Shown here: piece after piece, positions 23,736 to 32,068 of the stretch
Layout of the letters: each line of letters opens with the position of its first letter
Position numbering within the stretch: position 1 is the first letter of the stretch
Assembly: GCF_001280125.1 (NCBI RefSeq)
Contig: NZ_LGEG01000213.1
Coordinates: 3,971-67,970, forward strand
Direction: 5' to 3'
Length of the DNA stretch: 64,000 nucleotides
Source of the DNA: Streptomyces sp. NRRL F-6492
GTDB taxonomy: Bacteria; Actinomycetota; Actinomycetes; Streptomycetales; Streptomycetaceae
Position numbers and translations under genes: made by a program
The notes under the pieces: generated by a model
The model's input: the letters and a program-made list of their open reading frames with translations, nothing else
The model's database searches: none
What the model was told of the DNA's origin: nothing

Positions 23736-24455
23736 TCAGCCCGCCTGGACGAAGCTGTACGGGGGCAGCGGCCCGGTCACCTGTTCCCGCAGGTGCTCGT
23801 GTTCCCGGTGGAGGGCGCGTACGGCCTCCAGGAACTCGTCCCGCCGCTCGCGTTCCACGAGGAAGGACAGGTTGGCGAGGCGGCCGGCCTCCCGCGGGCC
23901 GTGCACCGTCGCCGCCGCGTAGGGGGAGAGGGTCCGCTCGACGAGGGCGACGTCGGCCCTCTCGCGGTCGGCGACGGCCCGGGCGACCAGCTCGCCGAAG
24001 GGGGTCCGCTCCCCGTGGCTCCCCTCGTCCGGTGTGCGGTCGGCGGCGTGCCGGGCCACCAGCTCCGGGTCGTCGGCGAGCACCGCGTGGAGCACCGCCT
24101 CCTCGTCGTGGTGCACCTTGAGGTTGAACTCGTCCTTGCCCGCCAGCGCCTCCAGCCGCTCCACGTAGAGGTCGTGGTGCTGCTCCAGGATCGCGGCGAC
24201 CGTCGCGTCGTCGGGGGAGATCCCGCCGAACCGCAGGGGCAGGACCGGGCCGTCCTTGGCGGCCTCGATCACGACGTGCTGGTGCGCGAGGAGGTCGCGG
24301 CGCTCCGCCTTCGGCTCCGGCGGGGCGTCGCTGCACAGGGCCACCAGGTCGCCGCCGCGCACGGCGCGCACGGGCAGCGGCGGGTCCCCGATGCCCTCGA
24401 TGGCGTCGGGGAGTTCCCGGTCGGCGGGGGCGATTCCGTAGACGTACGTGCTCAT
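23736..24455 (-). CDS. GvpL/GvpF family protein (first copy)
   Basis: A 239-residue GvpL/F protein. MSTYVYGIAPAD starts the first domain, QHVVIEAAKDGPVLPLRFGGI is the conserved core (pairing with the PLRFG-type motif of GvpF), and GPLPPYSFVQAG ends it. The charged middle (~120-175) is helical. The start is firm (GGGAGGAG then ATG). It is the first gene of a possible three-gene operon with the second GvpL/F and the 128-residue protein. Divergent from the PoxB-type gene. A gas vesicle role cannot be assumed without structural genes nearby. Confidence 0.88.
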   Translation of the reverse strand: MSTYVYGIAPADRELPDAIEGIGDPPLPVRAVRGGDLVALCSDAPPEPKAERRDLLAHQHVVIEAAKDGPVLPLRFGGISPDDATVAAILEQHHDLYVERLEALAGKDEFNLKVHHDEEAVLHAVLADDPELVARHAADRTPDEGSHGERTPFGELVARAVADRERADVALVERTLSPYAAATVHGPREAGRLANLSFLVERERRDEFLEAVRALHREHEHLREQVTGPLPPYSFVQAG

Positions 24456-24796
24456 TGCTGCTCCTCCCGGTGGGTCGGAGCAGCGGCGGCGCGACCCGTC
24501 GCCGCTGCTCCTGCTGCTCTTCTCCCCGCGGGCCGGCCACGGGTGCGGTGCGGAGGGCGGGGCCGCGGCTCTCTCCCCTTCCGCGTTACCGGGCCTTCGC
24601 CCCCCCAAACGGGTCGAAGGGCACCGGGCTTGGGGGGCGGGGTCGGTCGGGGTCCTCCACCCGGGCCGGGCGGCGACGCCGACGGCCCCCGGCGCGCGAC
24701 GGTGCGGACGGACCGTTCCCGGACGGCCCCCGCATCGGTCGCGTCCTCGCGGGCAGGCGGGACGGTGAACCCCCTGCCCCCGCGAAAGGACATCCC
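24456..24796. other. Divergent intergenic region, gvpF-like / poxB-like
   Basis: 341 bp with no convincing gene; extremely G+C-rich. The only structure seen is the inverted repeat at 24478-24510. Promoters for both flanking genes must lie here but no clear consensus was identified. Confidence 0.6.
24478..24510 (-). promoter_or_regulatory. 11-bp inverted repeat upstream of the gvpF-like gene
   Basis: GAGCAGCGGCG / CGCCGCTGCTC with an 11-nt spacer, ending 22 bp before the gvpF-like ATG. It may be a leader hairpin or operator. Confidence 0.4.
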
Positions 24797-26527
24797 GTGA
24801 CACGTACCGTCGCCAAGGTGATCGTCGACGCCCTCGCCGACCTCGGTGTCGGCCACGTCTTCGGCGTGGTCGGTGACGCCCTCAACCCGCTCACCGACGC
24901 CATCCGCACCACGGACGGCGTCGACTGGGTCGGCTGCCGGCACGAGGAGGCCGCCGCCTTCGCCGCCGGGGCGCGGGCCCAGCTGTCGGGCCGGCTCGGC
25001 GTCTGCATGGGCACCGTGGGACCGGGCTCGGTCCACCTCCTCAACGGGCTGTACGACGCCGCCAAGAGCGGTGCCCCGGTCCTCGCGATCTGCGGCCAGG
25101 TCCCGCTGTCCGAGGTCGGCGGCGACTACTTCCAGGAGGTGGACAACGACCTGCTGTTCCGTGACGTGGCCGTCTACCGGGCCACCGTCACCTCCCCCGA
25201 GCAGATGCCGAGGCTCCTGGAGTCCGCGGTCCGGGCGGCCGTGACCCGCGGCGGCGTGGCGGTCCTCACGGTGCCGGGAGACCTCGGGGACCGGAAGGTC
25301 GAGGACGACCGCCCCGTACGGTTCGCGCTCCCCCGCCCGGCCGTGACCCGCCCCGACGACCCGGCCCTGGCCGAGGCCGCCGGGCTGATCGACGAGGGCT
25401 CCCGGGTCACCCTGCTGGTCGGACGCGGCGCGCAGGGCGCCCGCGAGGAGGTGCTGCGCCTCGCCGAACACCTCTCGGCCCCGATGGTGCTCACCCTCAA
25501 GGCCAAGGAGGGCTTCGAGGCGGACAACCCCTACGAGGTCGGCCAGACGGGCCTGATCGGCAACCCGGCCGCCGCCCACGCCCTGGACGCCTGCGACACC
25601 CTGCTCATGCTCGGCACCGACTTCCCGTACCGCGACTGGTACCCGGAGGACTGCCGGGTCGTGCAGATCGACCTGCGGGAGGAGCGCCTGGGGCGCCGGG
25701 TGCCGGTGGACGTCGGGCTCGCCGGGGACGTCGGGGCCACGCTGCGGGGCCTGCTGCCGCTGCTCGCGCCGGTCGAGGACCGCGCGCACCTCGACGACGC
25801 CCGCGAGCGGTTCCTGAAGTGGGAGGAGGAGCAGGCCTCCCTCGCCCACCCGGGCCACGACGAGCGGCTGGTGGGGCGGGTGCGGGCGATGTTCGACAAC
25901 CGGGACCACGAGATCCGGCCCGAGGCGCTCGCCGCGGCCGTGGACCGGCACGCGGCCGAGGACGCGGTCTTCACCTCCGACACCGGCATGGCCACCGTCT
26001 GGCTCTCGCGCTTCGTGCGCATGCGGGGCACCCGCCGGCTGCTCGGCTCCTACAACCTGGGCTCCATGGCCAACGCCATGCCCCAGGCCCTCGGCGCCCA
26101 GCTCTGGGACCGGGACCGCCAGGTCGTGGCGTTCTGCGGCGACGGCGGTCTGAGCATGCTCCTGGGCGACCTCATGACGCTCCGCTCCGAGCGGCTCCCG
26201 GTCAAGCTCGTCGTCTTCGACAACCGCCGCCTCGGCATGGTCAAGCTCGAACAGGAGCAGGCGGGCCTGCCCGAGTTCGGCACCGTCCTCGACAACCCCG
26301 ACTTCGCCGCCGTTGCCGAGGCCGTGGGTCTGACCGGCATCCGGGTCACCGACCCGGCGGACCTGGACGACGCCGTGCGCCGGGCCTTCGACACCCCGGG
26401 TCCGGTCCTCCTCGATGTCCTGACCAATCCCGAGGAGGTCGCCGTCCCCGGCAAGCCGACCGTCTCCCAGGGCTGGGGCTTCGCCATCGCCAAGATCAAG
26501 GAGAACCTGCCGTCGGGCGGCAACTGA
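24797..26527 (+). CDS. poxB: Thiamine-diphosphate enzyme, pyruvate oxidase/dehydrogenase (PoxB) type
   Basis: A 576-residue ThDP-dependent enzyme. The N-terminal Pyr domain contains the cofactor-activating Glu (CRHEEAAAFAAGA), the central domain binds a nucleotide, and the C-terminal PP domain has the GDG...N motif (CGDGGLSMLLGDLMTLRSERLP...FDNRRLGMVKLEQ). Order and motifs fit PoxB-like pyruvate:quinone oxidoreductase, which decarboxylates pyruvate to acetate and passes electrons via FAD to quinone. Acetolactate synthase is less likely because the region before GDGG and the tail fit PoxB better. The GTG start has AAAGGA 7 bp upstream. Probably monocistronic. Exact substrate and electron acceptor are inferred from family. 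Confidence 0.85.
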   Translation: MTRTVAKVIVDALADLGVGHVFGVVGDALNPLTDAIRTTDGVDWVGCRHEEAAAFAAGARAQLSGRLGVCMGTVGPGSVHLLNGLYDAAKSGAPVLAICGQVPLSEVGGDYFQEVDNDLLFRDVAVYRATVTSPEQMPRLLESAVRAAVTRGGVAVLTVPGDLGDRKVEDDRPVRFALPRPAVTRPDDPALAEAAGLIDEGSRVTLLVGRGAQGAREEVLRLAEHLSAPMVLTLKAKEGFEADNPYEVGQTGLIGNPAAAHALDACDTLLMLGTDFPYRDWYPEDCRVVQIDLREERLGRRVPVDVGLAGDVGATLRGLLPLLAPVEDRAHLDDARERFLKWEEEQASLAHPGHDERLVGRVRAMFDNRDHEIRPEALAAAVDRHAAEDAVFTSDTGMATVWLSRFVRMRGTRRLLGSYNLGSMANAMPQALGAQLWDRDRQVVAFCGDGGLSMLLGDLMTLRSERLPVKLVVFDNRRLGMVKLEQEQAGLPEFGTVLDNPDFAAVAEAVGLTGIRVTDPADLDDAVRRAFDTPGPVLLDVLTNPEEVAVPGKPTVSQGWGFAIAKIKENLPSGGN

Positions 26528-26771
26528 CCTGTCCCGTAACGGACTTCCCGGAGAGGTCCGGGGAGCGCCGCCCGGTCACAGCCCTCCATGGCCGCACGAC
26601 GGTGTCGTGGCGGTTGCGGGCGGCCAGTCCGCGCCGGACGGTCGGCGACCGGCGGAGCACACCGGCGGGGCACCCTCCGTCGCCCAGGAGGCCGTCGAGG
26701 ACGAGCCGGTCGCGCAGGGCCCGTATCGCGGGCTCGTCGTCCCAGGCGGGCGGTGGAACGGTGTCCTTCAC
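26496..26771 (-). CDS. Possible small protein or gene remnant, unknown
   Basis: A 91-codon minus-strand frame in the 318-bp gap between the poxB-like gene and the phosphatase-like gene. Over its first ~65 codons third positions are >85% G/C and residues are protein-like (WDDEPAIRALRDRLVLDGLL, then GVLRRSPTVRRGLAARNRHD), which supports coding. The last ~25 codons lose this bias and run 32 bp into the convergent poxB-like gene. That suggests either a short gene with an unusual tail or a decayed fragment with a frameshift. GTG is preceded by AGGAAGGG, close to the start. Not recognised. Confidence 0.35.
   Translation of the reverse strand: MKDTVPPPAWDDEPAIRALRDRLVLDGLLGDGGCPAGVLRRSPTVRRGLAARNRHDTVVRPWRAVTGRRSPDLSGKSVTGQVSCRPTAGSP
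26547..26562 (+). terminator. Weak hairpin after the poxB-like gene
   Basis: CCCGGA-GAGG-TCCGGG, a 6-bp stem 19 nt after the stop. Plausible but short. Confidence 0.35.
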
Positions 26772-26845
26772 CCCTTCCTGCCCGAGCCGATCCGGTACGA
26801 GACGTTCCGTGTCCGTCCCGGTGCCGTCGGGTCGCCCGGTCCTCC

Positions 26846-28825
26846 TCAGCCGTCCGCCTCGATCTCGGCCCACACCGTCTTGCCCTCGGCCGTGTAGCGG
26901 GTGCCCCAGTTCTCCGCGAGGGTGGCGCAGATGAGCAGTCCGCGGCCGCCCTCGTCGACGGCCTTGGCGTGGCGCAGGTGGGGGGCGGCCTGGCCGGCGT
27001 CGCTGATCTCGCAGATCAGCGTGGTGGAGTCGGTGAGGAGCCGCAGGGTGATCGGGGCGGCGCCGTAGCGGATGGCGTTGGTGACGAGTTCGCTGACGAC
27101 GAGCGTCGCCGTGAACGGGTCGGCGGGGTGGTTCCAGTCGCGGAGCTGTTCCTCGACGTGCCCGCGCGCGATGCCGACGGCGGAGAAGTCGAAGGGGACG
27201 CTCCACTCGGCCAGTTCGTTCGGCGTCAGGTACCGGGTGCGGACGAGGAGCAGGACGCGGTCGGGGGCGAGGAGCCGGGCGACGTCGTCCGCCATCGCCT
27301 CCGGGGAACGCCCCGGGTGCGCGAGGGCGTTCACCAGGTCCTCGGTCCGCGTGTCGCCCCGGCCCGGCGCCATGCAGAGGGTGCTGCCCTCGGGGAGGAC
27401 CAGCGAGGCGCAGGCGAAGGGCGGACCCTCCGCGCCGAGGAGCGGGCCGTCGTCGACCGGCCGGGTCTCGACCGATCCGTCGGGGCGGACGACGGCGAAC
27501 AGCGAGGTGCCGGCGCGGGCGATGTCGAGCCGTCCGCCGACCGGGTCGTGGACGGCGACCGTGCAGCTCGCCGTCGCGCCGTCTCCGCCGGGTCCGCTCT
27601 CCTGCTCCCCGGCGAGCCGGAGGGTCGTGGCGTGGAGGCGGGCGAGCAGTTCGTGCGGGTCGAGGTCGAGGGTGGTCAGGCTGTAGACGGCGGTCCGCAG
27701 CCGGCTCATGGTGGCGACGGCGCTGAGCCCGGCGCGGTCGACCTGGCCGACGACGAGCGCCACCCGGGCACCCGACAGGGGGATGACGTCGTACCAGGAG
27801 CCGACGCCGCTGCCGTCGGGCTGGTTGCGCCGGGCGACGTCGACGGCCTTCTGGGTGGCCTCCTCCTGGCGCAGCGGCCAGCTCTGGAGCGCCGTCATGA
27901 CGATGTGCTCGCGGGTGAACCGCAGGGCGTTCTCCAGACAGGTGGCCGTGCGGGTGGCGATGCCCTCGGCCAGTTCGAGGTCGTCCTCCTCGTACGGCGC
28001 GGCCCCTTCCGCGCGCTGGAAGACGACGGCCCCGAAGACCTGTCCCCGGACGAGGAGCGGGGCCACGAGCCGGGTGCCGCCGGGGGCGCCCTCCTCGGGG
28101 GGAGACAGGCGGGGTTCGGTCGGCAGCACCTCTCCGAAGATCCCGGGGAGCAGGAGGGCGCCGGCCGTCGGGACGCGGGGGCCGGTCTCCGGCCCGCCGG
28201 TCGCGGTGCAGCGCAGCAGGGGGGCCGGGTCGTGGGACCGGAGGCCGGGCTCCCTCCCCCGCAGTACGGCGTCGGTGAGGGCGACGACCACCGAGTCGGC
28301 GAACCGCGGCACCGCGACGTCGACCAGTTCCCGGGCCGTGCGCTCCACGTCCAGGCTGGAGCCGATCCGTTCGTGGGCGTCGTGCAGCAACCGGAGGCGG
28401 GCCTGTGCCCGTTCGCGTGCGGTGACGTCCGTGCTGGTGACGACCACGCCCAGGACCCCTCCCCGGTCGTCCAGGAGACGGTGGGTGGAGAGGGAGAAGA
28501 CGTACTCGCTGCGCGGGTCGGTGAACGGGTGTCCCCTGACGAGGTGGTCGAGCCTCGGGCGGCCGGTGGTGAGGACCTCCCGCAGGATCTCCTCGTCGAC
28601 GTCCACCCCGAGGGGGGCGTACGCCTCCCTGGCGGGCAGGCCGACGATCCGCTCGGCCGGGAGGCCGCGGACGCCGACGGCGACCGTGTTGACGCGGACG
28701 ACGCGCAGCTCCGTGTCGAGGACGTGGAGACCGATGTCGGACTGGGTGAAGATGGCGTCCAGGACCGCCTCGTCCCACTGGTCCGGGGTGCCGGGACGGG
28801 CGGGCCGTCCGGGGTCCGCGTTCAC
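26846..28825 (-). CDS. PAS-GAF-PP2C-like-HATPase regulator with degenerate phosphatase site
   Basis: A 659-residue cytoplasmic protein: PAS (~18-130, DIGLHVLDTELRVVRVN), GAF (~140-320), SpoIIE/PP2C-like domain (~330-520) and a C-terminal RsbW-like HATPase (~530-659, VVSELVTNAIRYG, ISDAGQ, GRGLLICATLAENWG). The PP2C part begins correctly (GSWYDVIPL), but the following GDxxGHG motif is VGQVDRAG (Gln361 for Asp) and the TDG strand reads LCMAPGRGD, so phosphatase activity is probably lost while the kinase-like domain looks intact. Such fusions combine phosphatase and anti-sigma kinase functions in Streptomyces. GTG is preceded by GGAGGAGGG. It starts 33 bp after the oleate hydratase stop, likely the same transcript. 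Confidence 0.85.
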   Translation of the reverse strand: MNADPGRPARPGTPDQWDEAVLDAIFTQSDIGLHVLDTELRVVRVNTVAVGVRGLPAERIVGLPAREAYAPLGVDVDEEILREVLTTGRPRLDHLVRGHPFTDPRSEYVFSLSTHRLLDDRGGVLGVVVTSTDVTARERAQARLRLLHDAHERIGSSLDVERTARELVDVAVPRFADSVVVALTDAVLRGREPGLRSHDPAPLLRCTATGGPETGPRVPTAGALLLPGIFGEVLPTEPRLSPPEEGAPGGTRLVAPLLVRGQVFGAVVFQRAEGAAPYEEDDLELAEGIATRTATCLENALRFTREHIVMTALQSWPLRQEEATQKAVDVARRNQPDGSGVGSWYDVIPLSGARVALVVGQVDRAGLSAVATMSRLRTAVYSLTTLDLDPHELLARLHATTLRLAGEQESGPGGDGATASCTVAVHDPVGGRLDIARAGTSLFAVVRPDGSVETRPVDDGPLLGAEGPPFACASLVLPEGSTLCMAPGRGDTRTEDLVNALAHPGRSPEAMADDVARLLAPDRVLLLVRTRYLTPNELAEWSVPFDFSAVGIARGHVEEQLRDWNHPADPFTATLVVSELVTNAIRYGAAPITLRLLTDSTTLICEISDAGQAAPHLRHAKAVDEGGRGLLICATLAENWGTRYTAEGKTVWAEIEADG

Positions 28826-28858
28826 GCGTCCCTCCTCCGTGTCGGTCCGGGGCGCACG

Positions 28859-30451
28859 TCAGGCCAGGACGGTTCGCAGCGCGGACCAGGCGACCTTCGG
28901 GTCGGAGAGGCCGTGGTACATCGGGGGGATCTCCCTGTCTACGTCGAAGTGGTGGTGGACGGCGAGCATGGCGGAGCGGACCGCGTACTCGGCGGTGGAG
29001 ACGACGTCCTCGGGGATCTCGACGAACTGGCCGAGGAAGGCGAAGTTCCGTGCGCCGTCCGGGACGACGAGGGGGCGGTCGGAGGGGGCGCGGCGCTGGA
29101 ACTGGGCGTCGGCGTAGGGCATCCGGACGGTGGTGACCCGGGTGGTCTCCCGGACCTCGTCGGCGATGTCGTCGAAGCCGAGGTGGCCGAGGAGTTCGTC
29201 GAGGACCTCGGCGCCGGTGCAGTCGTCCATCCTCTTCGGCACGTGGTCGCCGGGGACGTCGCCGGACAGCGCGTACCCCCACAGCGTGTACGTGTCCTCC
29301 GCCTGGTCGCGGAAGTGGGGCTGGGCCGGCACCACGACCGAGAGGAGCCAGCGGGAGTCCTTCCAGGTCATCAGGGCGCCCTCGCCGGGGGCGTTGCCGG
29401 TGTACTCCTGGATGCGGTCCAGGAGGGTCCGGCCGGTCGTGGTGAGGGTGAAGGACTCGCCCCTGGTCTCGTCGATGTTCCCGCAGAAGGCGGTGGGGCG
29501 TCCGAAGTCGGGGGCGTTCTTGGCGATCGACTCCCACAGGCGCCAGGAGCCGTCCCGCTTGTCGCGGACCAGTTCGGGGACGGTGGTGCCGTCGCCGTAG
29601 GTGGTGTCGGCGGTGGTCGAGCCGAGGGTGAGGAAGGCGTAGTCGTCCTCGCCCAGTTCGATCGTCCCGGCCTCCGCGCCGCCGCGCCGCAGGTGCAGGC
29701 GGGAGAGGCGGCGGGCGGCGGGCCCGGAGAAGTCGGCGTCGGCGACGGTGACCCCGAAGTCGGTGCGCACGCCCCGGGCGGTGAGCCACTCCTGGAGGGG
29801 GCGGACGACGGAGTCGTACGGGTTGTACCTGCTGCGCCGGACCCCGGACAGGGTGGGGAGGCGGTCGAACTCCTGGACGAAGGCGAGGAGGTACCGCTTG
29901 AGCTCGACGGCCGAGTGCCAGGCCTGGAAGGCGAAGGTCGTGCGCCACAGGCACCAGAAGTGGGTGGTGAAGAAGTGCGGCTGGAAGAAGTCGTCGATGC
30001 TCCGGGCCCCGATCAGCCGCTCGGGCAGGGCGAGCAGCCGGGTCATGTCGGCGCGGTCGCGGGCGTCGAGGCCGAGCCGCGAGGCGTCGGCGATCGTGCG
30101 GTCGCCGTTGATGAGCCGGGCCCTGGCGTACGTGGGGTGCTCGACGGAGAAGGCGCGCGTCTCCTGCCGGACGGAGACCGCCGGGTCGTCCAGGGTCGGG
30201 ATCGTCTCCAGGAGGTTCCACAGGCACACGGAGTGCTCGTCGTCGAACATCCGGACGCCCCGGGTGACGTGTCCGCCGTCGCGCGTCGGGGCGGGGGCGC
30301 CGTCCAGCGAGCCGCCCGCGACCGGCAGCTGCTCCAGGACGCGCACGTTCTCGCCGGGCACGCCCGCGTCCCGGACGAGGAAGGCGGCCGCGGCGAGCGA
30401 GGCGATGCCGCCGCCGACCAGGTGGACCTTGGAGTTCTTCGTTGCCGGCAC
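28859..30451 (-). CDS. ohyA: Oleate hydratase (FAD-dependent, MCRA family)
   Basis: A 530-residue flavoprotein. It opens with the dinucleotide-binding motif VHLVGGGIASLAAAAFLVRDAG, then RGVRMFDDEHSVCLWNLLETIP, the active-site loop region of oleate hydratases. DDFFQPHFFTTHFWCLWRTTFAFQ and the C-terminal FLGQFVEIPEDVVSTAEYAVRSAM are strongly diagnostic for the myosin-cross-reactive-antigen family. These enzymes add water to the cis-9 double bond of oleate, giving 10-hydroxystearate; FAD is structural. Length is nearer the shorter actinomycete members than the ~590-residue Firmicute ones. GTG is supported by GGAGG 7 bp upstream. It is followed by the PAS-GAF regulator gene. Confidence 0.92.
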   Translation of the reverse strand: MPATKNSKVHLVGGGIASLAAAAFLVRDAGVPGENVRVLEQLPVAGGSLDGAPAPTRDGGHVTRGVRMFDDEHSVCLWNLLETIPTLDDPAVSVRQETRAFSVEHPTYARARLINGDRTIADASRLGLDARDRADMTRLLALPERLIGARSIDDFFQPHFFTTHFWCLWRTTFAFQAWHSAVELKRYLLAFVQEFDRLPTLSGVRRSRYNPYDSVVRPLQEWLTARGVRTDFGVTVADADFSGPAARRLSRLHLRRGGAEAGTIELGEDDYAFLTLGSTTADTTYGDGTTVPELVRDKRDGSWRLWESIAKNAPDFGRPTAFCGNIDETRGESFTLTTTGRTLLDRIQEYTGNAPGEGALMTWKDSRWLLSVVVPAQPHFRDQAEDTYTLWGYALSGDVPGDHVPKRMDDCTGAEVLDELLGHLGFDDIADEVRETTRVTTVRMPYADAQFQRRAPSDRPLVVPDGARNFAFLGQFVEIPEDVVSTAEYAVRSAMLAVHHHFDVDREIPPMYHGLSDPKVAWSALRTVLA

Positions 30452-30580
30452 GGACTGACCTCCGGTCTCGGTGGACGGACGCGGCGCGGGCGGTCGCGCG
30501 GGCGCGGCCCCGGTGTCGACCCTCCCGCGGGGTGGTGGGGCGGGCGAGACGGAAGGGGCCGTACGGGTGAGGACGTCCTC

Positions 30581-30608
30581 GCCCCGCCGCACGCGCGTGC
30601 GGCGGGGC
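30581..30608 (-). terminator. Terminator after the GH16 gene
   Basis: A 13-bp G+C-only stem (GCCCCGCCGCACG and its complement, 2-nt centre) 19 nt past the GH16 stop. It marks the end of the sugar-uptake operon. Confidence 0.8.
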
Positions 30609-30627
30609 GGGGACGGGGGCGTACCGG

Positions 30628-32055
30628 TTACGACGCGGGGACGGTGTCCACGAAGGCGGTGCCCGCCGAGCGGTAGGCGGCGACCTTGGCGGCCACCTGG
30701 GCCGGGGTCAGGACCTGGTCCTTGACGTGCAGGACGTAGTCGACCTTCTGGTCGTAGGAGCGCGGCGTCGTGGAGGTCTGGCCCGCCAGGTCGATCAGCC
30801 ACTGGTTGAAGTTGATCGACATCGGGCGCTCGGGCAGGTAGCGGGCGTCGTGCCGGCCGAACTCCTGGCCGTCGACGTAGTAGACGATGGTGTTGGCGTC
30901 GATGGTCAGGACGAGGTCGTGCCAGCCCGCGTAGCTCGCCCGGACCTCGGAGTGCTGGTTGACGGCCTCCCAGGGGTCGGGCCGGTAGGTCTCCCACGAG
31001 GTGGTGTAGAGGATGTTGCCGGGCTCGCCCCAGCCGCCGTTGGGCAGGTACTCGAAGTCGTACTCGGCGTAGTCGTCGGCCATCGGGGCCTTGAGGTCGT
31101 TGATGGTGAAGAAGGTCTGGACGACCCGGTCGCCGTCGGGGCCCGACACCGGGGCGTCGGAGAAGCGGACCCGGGCCGCGTAGGTGCCGTTCTTGAACTT
31201 CGTCGCCTTCGTCAGGACCTCGGTGTGCCGGGTGGACTCGCCGGTCCCGGCGGTGGAGGACCGCAGGTTCATGATCGAGTTCGTGCCCTCCTTGGCGAAG
31301 GTGACGTTCTCGGGGGCCCAGGTGGCGCCGGGCACGCCGGGGCCGCCGGAGTTGGAGCGGACGCTCCAGCCGTGCGAGTTGATCGCCGGGTCGGTGTGCC
31401 CGGTGTAGTCGAAGTCGTCGAAGAGGGCGGCCCCGGTGGGCGGCGGGGTGGTCGGGTCGGTCGGCGTGGGCGTCGGGGTGGGGTCGTTGCCGGCCGGGGC
31501 GGTGCCCCAGACCGGGACGCCGCCGACGGTGGCGGTGACCTTGGCCCAGTTGGCGTAGGCGGTCTGCGCCGGGCCGAAGGAGTAGTCGTCGCCCTGGTTC
31601 AGCGGCTGCCAGTTGGAGCGGTGGAAGCGCAGCTGCATGTCGCCGGTGTCCGCGCCGGGGGCGAGGGTGCCGGCGCCCGCGGTGAAGCCGACCTCCAGGT
31701 AGCGGTCGGCGGTCGCGGTGGGGTGGGCCAGGGTGCCGAAGGTGCCGGTGATGTTCGCGCAGCCCTTCACGGCCCAGGAGCAGGCGTAGGTGTACGAGGC
31801 TCCCGCGTCGGCCTTGAAGTAGTAGCGCACCTTGACCTGGCTCAGCGGCACGCCGGTCGTCCCGGTGTTGACCACCTTGAGCCAGGGCTCGACCTGGTCG
31901 CTGCCGGTGGCGCTCTGGCGGTACTGGACGGTGACGGCCTCGCCGGCGGCGGCCGCCGGGAGGACGGTGAGGGCGGTGGCGCCGAGCCCGGTCACCGCGG
32001 CGACGGCGAGCGCGGCACGGAGGCGCGTGGTGCGCGTCCTGGTCTGGTCGCTCAT
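30628..32055 (-). CDS. Secreted GH16-family glycosidase with N-terminal CBM3-like module
   Basis: A 475-residue secreted enzyme. A twin-basic signal peptide (cleaved near AAAAGEA, ~38) is followed by a cellulose-binding CBM3-like module (~40-175, VEPWLKVVNTGTTGVPLSQVKVRYYF and FHRSNWQPLNQGDDYSFG), a Pro/Thr linker (~190-207) and a GH16-type jelly roll (~210-420). Its catalytic signature ExDxE is seen in AEYDFEYLP (Glu331, Asp333, Glu335). The exact polysaccharide (beta-glucan, agar-like or chitosan-like) cannot be told. AGGAGAGG precedes the ATG. It starts 13 bp after the GH20 stop, so it is the last gene of the hexosaminidase/ABC operon. Confidence 0.85.
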   Translation of the reverse strand: MSDQTRTRTTRLRAALAVAAVTGLGATALTVLPAAAAGEAVTVQYRQSATGSDQVEPWLKVVNTGTTGVPLSQVKVRYYFKADAGASYTYACSWAVKGCANITGTFGTLAHPTATADRYLEVGFTAGAGTLAPGADTGDMQLRFHRSNWQPLNQGDDYSFGPAQTAYANWAKVTATVGGVPVWGTAPAGNDPTPTPTPTDPTTPPPTGAALFDDFDYTGHTDPAINSHGWSVRSNSGGPGVPGATWAPENVTFAKEGTNSIMNLRSSTAGTGESTRHTEVLTKATKFKNGTYAARVRFSDAPVSGPDGDRVVQTFFTINDLKAPMADDYAEYDFEYLPNGGWGEPGNILYTTSWETYRPDPWEAVNQHSEVRASYAGWHDLVLTIDANTIVYYVDGQEFGRHDARYLPERPMSINFNQWLIDLAGQTSTTPRSYDQKVDYVLHVKDQVLTPAQVAAKVAAYRSAGTAFVDTVPAS

Positions 32056-32068
32056 GGGGTTCCTCTCC

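Noticed and set aside
22453..24455. A gas vesicle gene cluster
   Set aside because: Only GvpL/F-family genes are present; no GvpA-like small hydrophobic structural protein or GvpJ/K/S/N was found in the window. The 53-residue hydrophobic protein at 22101-22262 does not resemble GvpA.
26588..30676. 1360-codon + strand frame opposite the oleate hydratase and regulator genes
   Set aside because: Composition of an antisense shadow (Gly/Val/Asp-rich repeats) and no domain, while the minus strand has clear enzymes.
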